Shown piece after piece: positions 30,429 to 40,300 of a DNA stretch of 64,000 nucleotides (its first letter is position 1; every line of letters starts with the position of its first letter). The stretch lies in contig CAVVMV010000033.1 of assembly GCA_963749485.1 (NCBI GenBank), positions 1 to 64,000 on the forward strand. The letters run 5' to 3'. The notes under the pieces are model-generated. The model was given only the letters and a program-made list of their open reading frames with translations. It was not told the DNA's origin and did not search any database. Source of the DNA: JAZGGS01 sp963749485. GTDB lineage: Bacteria > Bacteroidota > Ignavibacteria > Ignavibacteriales > Ignavibacteriaceae. Made by a program: the position numbers and the translations under genes.

Positions 30429-30979
30429 ATGAAAAAGAGATTCCTACTTCCTTCGTTTGTCTTATTACTCTTTGCTCTTTTATCTTCTCGTTGCAGCGAT
30501 TCAATTATTGCACCTGATAACGAGAATAATCTTATTCCCAATCCCTCTTTTGAATTGAATGGTGTATCATCGGTTGCATTTTGGTTTGTTAATATGCCAT
30601 CACTAGTTAATTTTACAAATGATACACCTCCAAGTGGCGGAAATTGGGCAATTACCATCGATGTACTTTGGGGTAGTGGGAATGATGTTATTTCCACCAT
30701 TTTAATTCCGGAAGGAACACACATCTATAAATTCTCCTTCTGGTCTAAATATTCAAACAAGCCTGGTTATGCTGAAATACTTTTGGCATGCTCAGGATTC
30801 TCTATATCAAATTAACCGAATAATATGTTGATAGTGAATCATGGAAAAATTATTCAATTTTAGATACTATAACTTCAGTTTCCGGCGACAGCTTACAGAT
30901 AAAATTATCGGGAGGATTTTCTAACATCTTCCCGGGCAAAACATATTTCGATCTCTGCACACTTGAGCTATTAGAATAA
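30429..30979 (+). CDS. Lipoprotein with galactose-binding-like domain (frameshifted)
   Basis: About 183 residues over joined frames. The lipoprotein signal (PSFVLLLFALLSSRC, Cys near residue 22) is followed by NLIPNPSFELNG, the typical first strand of galactose-binding-like/CBM jelly-roll domains, and GTHIYKFSFWSKYSN, which fits the middle of such a fold. The frame changes near 30812; the continuation (SWKNYSILDTITSVSGDSLQ then FPGKTYFDLCTLELLE) completes the domain. A carbohydrate-binding or adhesion role is inferred from the fold only. The protein is short, with no catalytic domain. Likely anchored in the outer membrane. Confidence 0.62.
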
Positions 30980-31035
30980 TTTAACAAATCATTAACTTTA
31001 CGTTTTCATTATTAAACTATAATTTAAATGTTCTT

Positions 31036-31480
31036 ATGTACAGAACAACTTTAATATTTGCTGTTCTATTCATTTTCATTTCACTAACTACTTTCGCCCA
31101 GATAACAGAAAAAGAATACAACCGGGAAAAAGATGAATTAAGTTTTAGAAAAGATCAGCTTAAAAACGAGATAGTAGATATTAATTTTGAAATTGATAGT
31201 ATGAGAAACAAGAATACCAGAACTGGAACAGGAAGTGATAACTGCTTACCGTGAATTATATGTTTTAAAATATGGAAAAGAATCTGGAGAGAAAGTTTCT
31301 TATAAACAGATATGGACCGGGATGACCGATGAAATGGTTAAAGATAGTTGGGGTGAACCGGATAAAATTGATAAAAATGTAAAACCCTGGGGAGTTTTTA
31401 CACAATGGTACTACGGAGAAGTAACATTTTTTTTCAGGGATGGAAAGCTAACCGATTGGCAGGAAGGACCGGAAGAATAA
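31036..31480 (+). CDS. Exported BamE/SmpA-like small protein (frameshifted)
   Basis: About 148 residues. The signal peptide (IFAVLFIFISLTTFAQ) is followed by a coiled-coil-like charged segment (EKEYNREKDELSFRKDQLKN) and a C-terminal domain reading IWTGMTDEMVKDSWGEPD then WGVFTQWYYGEVTFFFRDG. This is the pattern of the SmpA/OmlA (BamE-like) fold used in envelope proteins. One frame change near 31220 (NKNTR / ELEQEVITAYRELY) separates the two parts. A cupin gene starts 3 bases after its stop, so they are probably co-transcribed. A specific role in outer-membrane assembly is not shown. Confidence 0.65.
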
Positions 31481-31483
31481 ATT

Positions 31484-31846
31484 ATGCCGACTATAATAAA
31501 TTCACCATCAAAAATCGAATCAGCCGGAAATAAACCAAAAATTATTGAAGAGTTTATTGGGCGGGTAAATTCAGGAACTAACGGTGTTAGCATTGCAAAA
31601 ATGAAAAGCCCCGGCGGCTGGGTTGAACCTGGACAAACTCCAGGATTCGATGAATACACAATTGTACTGAAAGGAATGCTAAGGGTTGAAACAAAAACCG
31701 AATCGTTTGAAATTAAAGAAGGCCAGGCAATAATCTTACACGAAGGTGAATGGGTAAGATACAGTTCTCCACTTAAGAATGGAGCAGAGTATATTGCGGT
31801 TTGTCTTCCGGCATTTTCGCCTGATTCTGTTAATAGGGATGCTTAA
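31484..31846 (+). CDS. Cupin-domain protein
   Basis: 120-residue single-domain cupin. The two cupin motifs are degenerate: GFDEYTIVLKGMLRVET corresponds to motif 1 and GQAIILHEGEWVRYSSP to motif 2, with few metal-type His. A small-molecule-binding or isomerase role is typical for the superfamily, but the poor metal ligands argue for a non-catalytic binder. It starts 3 bases after the BamE-like gene, without its own clear ribosome binding site, which suggests translational coupling. The gene is intact. Confidence 0.8.
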   Translation: MPTIINSPSKIESAGNKPKIIEEFIGRVNSGTNGVSIAKMKSPGGWVEPGQTPGFDEYTIVLKGMLRVETKTESFEIKEGQAIILHEGEWVRYSSPLKNGAEYIAVCLPAFSPDSVNRDA

Positions 31847-31898
31847 CTTTTTTAAATTTAATTTACCTCGAAGTTAACAAAAGACTCGATGGTCTCTA

Positions 31899-33521
31899 AT
31901 GAAGAATAAGTATTATATAATTGTTTTTCTTATTATCTCAACAGTGTTTATTCTTCACTCCATTTACCTTGCAGTTCCCGCCGAAGATTCATTTATCAGT
32001 TTTCGTTTTGCAAAAAATCTTGCTGAAGGTTACGGACTTGTTTGGAATATTGGGGAACTCCCGGTTGAGGGATTCACCAATTTTCTTTGGGTTTTAATCT
32101 GTACACTTGGTACACTCGCCAAATTTGATATTATCTTCTTTGCACAGTTTTTTGGAATAATCTCAGGCATATTTACCTTATTTTATGTTTATAAAATTTC
32201 GAGGCAAATCGGTTTCAATCAATCAACCGCTCTCCTTCCCTGCCTTTTCCTTGCTGTCTCAGGTCCCTTTGCAACATGGGCATCAAGTGGAATGGAGACA
32301 AATCTTTTTACATTTTTTCTTGTTGGATCTGCATATCATTCAATTTCGTTTTGGAAATCTGGTAAGAGTAAGTCGTTAAACCTATCTTTTTTATTCTGCT
32401 TTCTTGCAACATTAACCAGACCTGAGGGATTCGGAATTTTTCTATTGATGCTCTTCTCTCATATAATTTTTTATTTGAAGAAGGAGAAGCCGGGAAGAAA
32501 TACAAAATCTCTATTTGTAGGAGCTTTGGTTTATTTAGTTCCTTTCATTATCTACTTTACCTGGCGTTATTCTTATTTTGGATTTTTACTTCCGCTAACT
32601 TTTTATGCGAAGACGGGCGGTACATTCCATCAATGGTTCAGGGGATTAAAATATTTAATTTATTTTTCTCTTCATTTCATTTTGCCATTCCTGCCGCTGC
32701 TGCTCTACCTCTTCTGGAAAAAGAAAAACCTGCTAAAGATTAAAAAGTTTTCAATATCTGAATGGTTACGTAAACCTTTAAGTAGCAGCAGTTTTAGTTT
32801 GATGTTTTGCGGAGTATTCTGCTCGGTTTATATTTTCTACATAATATTAGTTGGCGGCGATTACATGGCAATGTACAGGTTCTTTGTGCCGGTTCTTCCT
32901 TTCATCTATATTTTGCTTGCAGCAGGTTTTAATCTTATGAAAAATTCCGGGCAAACATTAAGTAATAATTCTTTGGCAGTAATATTCATCCTTATAGCTT
33001 TAACAGGTACTATACTTCAATCTACTCCATTAGAAAAGGTCCTCTTTCACAAACCCGGAATAACTCATGGACAATACCAGGGAGTTCTTACAGAGCGGTG
33101 GCACTCAAACAGACTCACACTAATTGGGAAGTTCTTTAACGAGTATAAAAAGAGTGATGATGAATCACTTGCAACAGATGCAATAGGAGCCATTTCATTT
33201 TATTCGGGTCTTAAGGTTTACGATTTTCATGGACTTGTAGATCCTGTAATTGCCAGAATGCAATTTAAAGATCTTGGCAAAGGATTTCCCGGTCACGAAA
33301 AAATAGATTTGTTATACACTCTTTCAAAGCAGCCAACCTACTTTATTTTTAGCCGTGAGTTTTCAAATGAACCGGCAGACTATCCATCATATTCCCCAAA
33401 AGTAAATCAAGTACTGCAGGAAGAGTATATGCTTGTTTCGAAATGGCTTAAAGATGAGAAAAATAATGAAGAAGGATATTTTACATTTTTACAACGCAAA
33501 GATAAATCAAACAGGAACTGA
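31899..33521 (+). CDS. GT-C family membrane glycosyltransferase
   Basis: 540-residue protein with about 10-12 hydrophobic segments. The first extracytoplasmic loop has AEDSFISFRFAKNLAEGYGL followed by NIGELPVEGFTNFLW, the pattern of GT-C enzymes related to mycobacterial arabinofuranosyltransferases (AftB-like), with the catalytic acidic pair in AED. Such enzymes move sugars from polyprenyl-phosphate donors to envelope glycans or proteins. The C-terminal 130 residues form a soluble domain (LATDAIGAISFYSGLKVYDFHG). The gene is intact. The acceptor and sugar are unknown. The next gene follows after only 5 bases. Confidence 0.75.
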   Translation: MKNKYYIIVFLIISTVFILHSIYLAVPAEDSFISFRFAKNLAEGYGLVWNIGELPVEGFTNFLWVLICTLGTLAKFDIIFFAQFFGIISGIFTLFYVYKISRQIGFNQSTALLPCLFLAVSGPFATWASSGMETNLFTFFLVGSAYHSISFWKSGKSKSLNLSFLFCFLATLTRPEGFGIFLLMLFSHIIFYLKKEKPGRNTKSLFVGALVYLVPFIIYFTWRYSYFGFLLPLTFYAKTGGTFHQWFRGLKYLIYFSLHFILPFLPLLLYLFWKKKNLLKIKKFSISEWLRKPLSSSSFSLMFCGVFCSVYIFYIILVGGDYMAMYRFFVPVLPFIYILLAAGFNLMKNSGQTLSNNSLAVIFILIALTGTILQSTPLEKVLFHKPGITHGQYQGVLTERWHSNRLTLIGKFFNEYKKSDDESLATDAIGAISFYSGLKVYDFHGLVDPVIARMQFKDLGKGFPGHEKIDLLYTLSKQPTYFIFSREFSNEPADYPSYSPKVNQVLQEEYMLVSKWLKDEKNNEEGYFTFLQRKDKSNRN

Positions 33522-33526
33522 ATATC

Positions 33527-33983
33527 ATGAAATCAAATGATTTACAATGGTCTGAGTGGTTAAAGCTTTGTGAGAATTTATATACAGTTGAAAAAGAATT
33601 CAACCAGGTAATTGAAAGTTTGAATGCTAAACATTCGTGATAAAAAAATAGCAAAGGGTAAATGGTCTGTAAAGGATATTTTATCACATATTGTTGGATG
33701 GGAAGTTGAAGTAATAAAGCAATTTAAAGTTTTTCTTACAAATCCTGATGTTGATGATAACTATGATATTGATTCATTTAATAAATCTGCGGTTGAATCG
33801 CGCAAGCATTTAAGCTGGGATCAAATAGTAGCGGAATTAAAAACTGCACAATCAGAATTATCTGGTTTTCTATCCAAATTAACTCAAAAAGAAATTGATG
33901 AGGAAAAGCGATTTATTGAATGGGTAGATGTTTTGATAAATCACTACGTTCATCATACCAAACAACTAAAACAATTAACCTGA
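33527..33983 (+). CDS. DinB-like (ClbS/DfsB-type) protein (frameshifted)
   Basis: About 152 residues of the DinB fold. Seen: KGKWSVKDILSHIVGWEVEVI with the first metal-type His, a middle helix with SRKHLSWDQIVAELKTAQSEL, and the end WVDVLINHYVHHTKQLKQL with the further His. This resembles the DUF1706/ClbS subfamily, whose best known member is a colibactin self-protection hydrolase; that role is not implied here. The frame changes near 33625 (SLNAKH then IRDKKIAKGK), an indel. The start ATG at 33527 is 5 bases after the glycosyltransferase stop, so the two are probably co-transcribed. Confidence 0.72.
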
Positions 33984-34018
33984 TATTAAACCAATACTGG
34001 TTTAATACGATATTCTTA

Positions 34019-34133
34019 TGCAGAGCAATTTGAAACCGGAGTAACAATCTGGCGGTTAAAATATCGCAGTAACCTTGACCACGAAATACACCACAGGGAA
34101 CAGTTATCAGCATATCTTAAAGTATTAAGCTAA
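34019..34133 (+). pseudogene. Relic of a DinB-family gene (3' end only)
   Basis: Open stretch without a start codon encoding EQFETGVTIWRLKYRSNLDH then EIHHREQLSAYLKVLS and a stop. The HHREQLSAYLKVL end is the usual last helix of DinB proteins with its metal-type His. The 5' part is absent, so this is a leftover fragment following the intact-looking DinB-like gene at 33527. Confidence 0.65.
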
Positions 34134-34195
34134 ATCCGCGGCAATTATATTATTGAGGCAATTTTTTACTGGCTAATAAAATACTTGAAAAATTC

Positions 34196-34224
34196 TTGAC
34201 TTTTTTTGAGTAGCTAATTATTAC
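34196..34224 (+). promoter_or_regulatory. Sigma-70-type promoter for the structured RNA
   Basis: TTGACT (34196-34201), a 17-base spacer, then TATTAC (34219-34224). It is placed correctly to start a transcript near 34231, just before the first hairpin of the RNA candidate. Confidence 0.55.
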
Positions 34225-34230
34225 AATCTT

Positions 34231-34403
34231 AGCATAGTCAGAATTTAAAAAGTCTGACAATCTCCTCCCAAATCTGGTCACTCCTCTTATGTAGAGTAGC
34301 CTCCTATTGTGACCAGGTTAGTGACGGCCGGGCAATTTCGATGAAGTAATGTTTTGCCCTCACATTCATTATATAATTGCTTTGTCCGGCCGTCCTTTAT
34401 TTT
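34231..34403 (+). ncRNA. Candidate structured small RNA with three hairpins
   Basis: About 170 bases between a gene relic and a convergent gene. Hairpin 1 is GTCAGA/TCTGAC (34237-34258). Hairpin 2 is CTGGTCAC/GTGACCAG (34274-34316) with an inner CTCT/AGAG stem. Hairpin 3 is GACGGCCGG/CCGGCCGTC (34323-34394), extended by GCAATT/AATTGC and ATGAA/TTCAT. The last stem is followed by CTTTATTTT, terminator-like. Unpaired stretches hold CTCCTCC, CTCC and CCTCCT, all complementary to Shine-Dalgarno sequences. No reading frame is apparent. It is not SRP RNA or tmRNA as far as I can tell. The rest of the 34134-34488 interval is AT-rich and otherwise empty. Confidence 0.55.
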
Positions 34404-34488
34404 CAAAAAGAATCCTTACTTTTAGGTAAAAATTATATTGATAAAGTTTAAAGAAGAGTATTAGTATAATCAGGAAAGTGAAGTGCGT

Positions 34489-35193
34489 CTATTCTTTTTC
34501 ATCTTTAAATAATTCGTCAGATAGCCCCTGGTTGATTTTATAATTTGAATAGTTGATATAAACTTTGCCCGATTTTGTCTTTATCCTCTTTCTCATTTTC
34601 ATTATTGCTTTCAGAATTCGAATCACCTGTAATCCCGGTTGGAAAGTGAATATCTTCAATAGCAAAAGTAAAAACCATTGATGCGGGCAGAAGAAAATCA
34701 GGTTTATCCTCAGGGTATGTAAGATCGATGGAAAACGTACCGCCTGGTCTCCTGGAAGATTCGACTTTTATAATCCTGTTAGTAGATTGATCTATCCAGA
34801 ATGTACTTAAAATTACATCCGATCGTTCATCCAGCGGAATAACTTTAAGAACTGAAACATTTGTTCCGTTAAGTTCAACTTCTTTATCGTAAAGAGCAGT
34901 ATAATCTGTTTTTAAGAATCCCAGCGGAGAAAAATTCATTCCCTGTTTTGGCAGTAAGTGCAAATCCTTCCGATTCCATATGAACTTTATCCGGCTGCTT
35001 AAAATAAATTTTTGCATTTGCTTCGGGAACTTTTAAAAAAGCAACATCCACTTTAATATTTACATCAACCACGTAGTCTTCAATTTTTTCAAAAGCTTTA
35101 ATAATATTATTCAATATTTCATCAGGATCTTTGCTTTGCGAAAATCCCGTAACTGAAAAGAGCAGTATTAAAAACAAAATATTTTCTAAACAT
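34489..35193 (-). CDS. LolA-like outer-membrane lipoprotein-sorting protein (frameshifted)
   Basis: About 235 residues over joined frames. The start is taken as the ATG at 35193 (MFRKYF), with one indel in a T run giving the signal peptide FLILLFSVTGFSQS. The LolA/LolB-like half-barrel is suggested by DPDEILNNIIKAFEKIEDYV, then IYFKQPDKVHMES, then FWIDQSTNRIIKVES and TYPEDKPDFLLPASM. Further frame changes fall near 34920 and 34560; the true end is KINQGLSDELFKDEKE, with the stop at 34489. It precedes an ABC-2 exporter on the same strand order (exporter genes upstream), so it probably acts with it in the envelope. Confidence 0.72.
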
Positions 35194-35204
35194 AGTAATT
35201 ACCT

Positions 35205-36044
35205 TTAACTCAAAATATCTTTTTTTCTGAAGATAAATGCTGTTAAACTAAAAAAGAGTACAATATGCCCTACAAGAATCAGAACTGATTTAATAATTTC
35301 AAATGTATCAACCGGATCGTTAAAGAATTCTCTCCATTTTAAAATATGACTTGTAAACAGGTACGGCTTAATTGCCTTGAACAAATCGATATTGATTGCT
35401 GAAATAATTATAAAAATTATAATAACTGCCATAGTTGAAATAATCGGACCAATTGCGTTTTCAACCAGGGAAGAAAACAAGAACGCCAAACTGCAAACAA
35501 CCATCATTCCAAGAGAAGCATATCCGTAAGCAAGGATAAACCGCCAAAGCACATCACTTTTTTCGAAGATTATAACTGTACCTGATTTTAACACGATAAG
35601 CTCCCCTACTCCAAATATTATAAAACCCAAACCAAGACTGATAACTGCCATCCAAAGAATTAATAAATTAGTGTAAATAGTTCCGGCAAAAAACTTTGAA
35701 GTTACAATCTTCATTCTTGAAACCGGGCGAGGAACCAGCAAACGGTAAGTTCCTGCAGTAGCTTCTCCTGCAAGCAGATCTGCTGCAACTAAAGTGATTA
35801 AAAAAGGAATATGCACCGCGATTGCATTTAAAACAATGTAAGAAATAAAATAAGTGTTCAACAAATTTCCAACAAAAACGAATGATTCCCTTATCTCTCT
35901 GGTTACAAAATTTATTGAGTTCTCTCCTTCATAAAGCATTGCAATCTGGATAATAGGAACAAGAACTCCAATTGCAATAAAACCGATATAGGTTCTCCAT
36001 TTTTTAAAGATCTTATACAGTTCTATTCTTACCATAGTAATCAT
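35205..36044 (-). CDS. ABC-2 type transporter permease
   Basis: 279-residue membrane protein of the ABC-2/NatB class with about six hydrophobic segments. It begins with VRIELYKIFKKWRTYIGF, typical of these permeases, and contains LVAADLLAGEATAGTYRLLV and RPVSRMKIVTSKFFAGTIY, the conserved cytoplasmic coupling region. It shares one base with the upstream ATPase gene (ATGA-type overlap at 36044), so the two form one operon and one transporter. The substrate is unknown. The LolA-like gene follows after 11 bases. The gene is intact. Confidence 0.88.
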   Translation of the reverse strand: MITMVRIELYKIFKKWRTYIGFIAIGVLVPIIQIAMLYEGENSINFVTREIRESFVFVGNLLNTYFISYIVLNAIAVHIPFLITLVAADLLAGEATAGTYRLLVPRPVSRMKIVTSKFFAGTIYTNLLILWMAVISLGLGFIIFGVGELIVLKSGTVIIFEKSDVLWRFILAYGYASLGMMVVCSLAFLFSSLVENAIGPIISTMAVIIIFIIISAINIDLFKAIKPYLFTSHILKWREFFNDPVDTFEIIKSVLILVGHIVLFFSLTAFIFRKKDILS

Positions 36045-36967
36045 CAGTCGGTGTCCCCGGTTATGCTTAGAAAATATTCTTCCAGCGACCTGGTTGGAAC
36101 CACCGCGCTTACTGCCAAATTATTTTCTACCAGGTATTTATTTAGCCCAGCGATCTCATCAGTGCTGAGCGAAAATACCAGCTTATTATTTGTTTGGGAA
36201 ACAATTTTATCTAGCCAGGAAGTGGTGTTTAATACTTGTTTTGCTTTATCAACATCATCAATTTCAAATGTAACGTTAAAATTCCCCGAGTTAAGCAGCT
36301 CTTCAACCTTGCCTTCAACAATTGTCTTACCTTTATTGATAATAGTCATCCTGTTGGCAACTAATTCAACTTCAGAAAGGATGTGGGAAGAAAGAAAGAT
36401 GGTTTTCTTTTCATCTTTGCTTAAACGGTTTATTAAATCTCTTATCTCCTTCATACCCTGTGGATCGAGTCCCACTGTTGGTTCATCAAGTATAATAAGA
36501 TCGGGGTTATGCAGAAGGGATTGCGCAATGCCAAGCCGCTGTTTCATTCCGTGAGAAAATGTTTTTACCTTGCTCTTACATCTATCTTTAAGCCCGACTA
36601 AATCGAGCATTTCCATCACCCTTTTCCCGGTAACTTCTTTGCCCGAAATTCTGCCCAAAATTTCCAGGTTTTTGTATGCTGATAGATAATTGTAAAAATC
36701 AGGGCTTTCTATAATCGCACCAACATTGCTTAAGATTGAATTTCTATTTTCAACTAATGATTTTCCAAATATTTTTATTGATCCTTCTTTTGGTGAGATT
36801 AAGGAAAGCAGCATCCTTATGGTAGTACTTTTACCAGCACCATTGGGACCCAGGAATCCAAATACGTCTCCTTTTAATACATTAAGGCTAAGATTATCAA
36901 CAGCTCGTATCTCTTTAAAATCTTTTGTAAGATTATTTATCTCAATTATTTTTTCGTTCTCAGGCAT
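36044..36967 (-). CDS. ABC transporter ATP-binding protein
   Basis: 307-residue ATPase of the CcmA/NatA class. Walker A GPNGAGKSTT (about residues 41-50), Q-loop region VGAIIESPDFY, signature FSHGMKQRLGIAQ, Walker B LIILDEPTVGLDP and the switch His in FLSSHILSEVE are all present. An additional C-terminal domain of about 90 residues (FEIDDVDKAKQVLNTT ...) is usual in this class. Together with the permease it forms an exporter of unknown substrate. The gene is intact and is the first of a three-gene unit with the permease and the LolA-like protein. Confidence 0.92.
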   Translation of the reverse strand: MPENEKIIEINNLTKDFKEIRAVDNLSLNVLKGDVFGFLGPNGAGKSTTIRMLLSLISPKEGSIKIFGKSLVENRNSILSNVGAIIESPDFYNYLSAYKNLEILGRISGKEVTGKRVMEMLDLVGLKDRCKSKVKTFSHGMKQRLGIAQSLLHNPDLIILDEPTVGLDPQGMKEIRDLINRLSKDEKKTIFLSSHILSEVELVANRMTIINKGKTIVEGKVEELLNSGNFNVTFEIDDVDKAKQVLNTTSWLDKIVSQTNNKLVFSLSTDEIAGLNKYLVENNLAVSAVVPTRSLEEYFLSITGDTD

Positions 36968-37391
36968 AACTTGTAATTAAGTCAAAATCGATCTGTAAAG
37001 TTAGATATTTTTTTAGACGGTACACAATAAATTGTGATGGAAAGTATTTCGCTTGCTCAATTCCGCGACCATTAATTAGGTAAATAATACTGCTTATAAA
37101 CTACAAAAAAAAATTCTTTTCTGTTATGTAAAATAAAATTTGGATATTGATAAAAATATTACCAAGTTAGCATTAACCTGATCGGGGTAGGAAAAATTAA
37201 TACTAAAAAGTTCGGCTACCTATTTCATCTTAAAATATTTTTTTTTAGCTTCTTCCCGAACCCCGAAACTTAATAGTTCACCTAAAAATCTGAAGTAGGC
37301 AATTGACAGTTTCCATCTTTGATTCTATAGACATTTATTTAATTTTCAAACCAAACGCAACCAGCGTTAAAACTTTTTTCAGGAGACCCGC
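36968..37391. other. Divergent intergenic region and nrdJ leader
   Basis: 424 bases between divergent genes. No reading frame. TCGGGG (37182-37187) can pair with CCCCGA (37260-37265), while the overlapping GGTAG can pair with CTACC near 37230, so two alternative folds are possible upstream of the nrdJ promoter at 37303. The rest is AT-rich. I see no NrdR box and no full cobalamin riboswitch. Confidence 0.4.
37303..37331 (+). promoter_or_regulatory. Near-consensus sigma-70 promoter of nrdJ
   Basis: TTGACA (37303-37308), exactly 17 bases, then TATAGA (37326-37331), about 60 bases before the nrdJ ATG. AGGAG precedes the ATG as ribosome binding site. Confidence 0.75.
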
Positions 37392-40300
37392 ATGCAGATA
37401 AAACGACTGTTTACCAAGGCCGGTAAAGACCCTCTTTCTTCAATCAAATTTGAAAAAAGAACCTCAGAAATTAAAAATCCCGACGGCTCAATTGTCTTCA
37501 GGATGGAGGATGTTTTAGTGCCGGAACAATGGTCGCAGGTTGCTACGGATATAATTGCCCAGAAGTATTTTAGAAAAGCAGGAGTTCCAAAGTTATTAAA
37601 GAAGATAAGCGAAGAAGGAGTTCCCGATTGGCTTCAGCCATCAGACAGAAGATGAAACAAAAATAAATCAGTTGCCTGAAGATGACAGGTACACCTCTGA
37701 GAAGGATGCTAAACAGGTTTTTCACCGGCTAGCAGGATGCTGGACTTACTGGGGATGGAAGGGTGATTATTTTGATACTGAAGAGGATGCAAAAGCATTT
37801 TATGATGAATTAATGTACATGTTCGCAAACCAGATGGCTGCACCTAACAGCCCGCAGTGGTTTAACACAGGACTAAACTGGGCATATGGAATTTCCGGAC
37901 CTTCCCAGGGGCATTTTTATGTAGATTACAAAACAGGTAAGATGACACAATCTACTGATGCATATACTCATCCACAGCCGCATGCTTGTTTTATTCAATC
38001 TGTAAATGACGACCTGGTTAATGAAGGCGGTATTATGGATCTCTGGGTAAGAGAAGCAAGACTTTTTAAGTATGGTTCGGGAACAGGATCAAATTTTTCA
38101 GAATTAAGAGGTTCAAATGAACCACTTAGCGGTGGCGGTAAATCTTCCGGCTTAATGTCTTTTCTTAAGATTGGAGACCGGTCTGCAGGTGCAATCAAAT
38201 CCGGCGGTACAACCCGGAGAGCTGCAAAAATGGTTACCCTTGATATGGATCATCCCGATATTGAAGAATACATAAACTGGAAAGTGATTGAAGAGCAGAA
38301 AGTTGCATCTCTCGTAGCAGGTTCAAAATTAACCAACCGCCTGTTGAATAAAATTATGAAAGCTTGTTATGAAGAGCATCCTGAAAACGACAGGTTCAAC
38401 AAGAATATTAATAAAAAATTAAAACAGGCAGTTCTGGATGCACGCAGGGCAATGATTCCCAACAATTACATCGAACGTGTTATTCATCTTGCAAAACAAG
38501 GCTATAAATCAATTGAATTTCCTGTTTACGATACAGACTGGAATTCCGATTCATACGCTACAGTTTCAGGACAGAATTCAAATAACTCAATAAGGGTTAC
38601 AAATGAATATATGAATGCAGTCCTTGATGACGAGGACTGGAATCTTTACTGGCGGATTGAAAAAAGAAATTCGAAAAAGGAGAACAGGAAATCAAAACCA
38701 TGTAAAACCATTAGAGCAAGAAATCTCTGGAATGACATTGCATATTCTGCATGGTCTTGCGCCGATCCCGGAATACAATTTCATACAACTATTAATGAGT
38801 GGCATACCTGCCCGGCAGATGGTGAAATAAAAGCTTCAAATCCTTGCAGTGAGTATATGTTCCTGGATGATACTGCCTGCAACCTTGCTTCTTTGAACCT
38901 CGTTAAATTTTACAATTTGAAGAATAAGCAATTTGATATAAACGGTTACCGTCATGCTGTAAAGATATGGACAATTGTTCTTGAAGTTAGTGTTATGATG
39001 GCTCAGTATCCCAGCAAGCAAATAGCAAAACTAAGTTATGAGTACAGAACCCTTGGGCTTGGGTATGCTAATCTTGGTTCACTGCTTATGCTGCAGGGAA
39101 TTCCTTACGATAGTAACGAAGCATTTGCAATATGTGGAGCTTTAACTGCCTCGATGCATATGAAATCATACGCAACTTCTGCTGAGATGGCTCGTGAACT
39201 TGGAACGTTTGCCGGTTTCAAACAAAATAAAAAAGATATGCTGCGCGTTCTCAGGAATCATAGAAGAGCAGCTTACAATGTACCCAACGAAGAGTATGAA
39301 GGTCTTTCAATCTTCCCCGCAGGGATAAATCCCAAATACTGCCCTTCCGACTTGCTGGAAGCTGCGAGAGAGGATGCGGATATAGCTGTTGAGTTAGGTG
39401 AAAAATATGGTTTCAGAAACGCACAGGTTACTGTAATAGCTCCAACCGGAACTATCGGGTTGGTAATGGATTGCGATACAACCGGGGTTGAACCTGATTT
39501 TGCTCTTGTTAAATTTAAAAAATTGGCTGGCGGAGGATATTTTAAAATAATTAACCAATCCATCCCTCCTGCGTTGGAAAGACTTGGTTATAACAAGGAT
39601 CAGATAAGTGAAATAGTAAAGTATGCCAAAGGACATGGATCTCTTAGCGGATGTCCTTATATCAATCCTGAATCACTTGCTGCAAAAGGATTTGATGAGG
39701 CAGCTTTAGCAAAAGTAGAAAAACATCTCCCTTCGGTTTTCGAGATGGGTTTTGCATTTAATAAATTTACCGTTGGTACAGATTTTATAGTTGAAAAATT
39801 AGGTTTTGATGAGGAGAGAGTAAACTCCTACGATTTTGATCTGCTTGAAGCGTTAGGATTTTCGAAACAGGAAATTGCTTCAGCTAACGATTATGTTTGC
39901 GGCACAATGACAGTTGAAGGTGCACCGTTTATTAAACACGAGCATTACCCGGTTTTTGATTGTGCAAGCAAGTGCGGCAAAAAAGGAACAAGGTTTATCC
40001 GCTCAACTGCTCATATTAAAATGATGGCGGCAGCACAGCCATTCATATCAGGCGCTATTTCCAAAACGATTAACCTGCCGAACAATGCTTCAGTTGAAGA
40101 TATGAAGGATGCTTATATGCAGTCGTGGAAGCTTGGTATAAAAGCCAATGCACTCTACAGGGATGGTTCAAAACTCTCGCAGCCATTAAATACTGTAAGC
40201 GATGAAGACGTAGAAGCTATAATTGAAGAGAAGGAAAAGAATGATATAGTTAAAGTAGCTGAAAAAATTATTCACAGGTATATTGCTAAAAGAAGAAGAC

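Noticed and set aside
34274..34340. SRP RNA, because of GACCAGG followed by GGCCGG.
   Set aside because: The conserved GGAAGGAAGCAGC tetraloop region of SRP RNA is missing and the three-hairpin layout does not fit.
34231..34403. CsrB-like RNA on the reverse strand, because the loops read GGAGG there.
   Set aside because: Promoter and T-rich tail are found on the + strand only; no promoter or terminator on the reverse strand.
37180..37391. Cobalamin riboswitch before the B12-dependent reductase gene; CAGGAGACCCGC at the ribosome binding site resembles a B12 box.
   Set aside because: The other conserved parts of the riboswitch are not present, and the resemblance covers only the AGGAG region that is needed as ribosome binding site.
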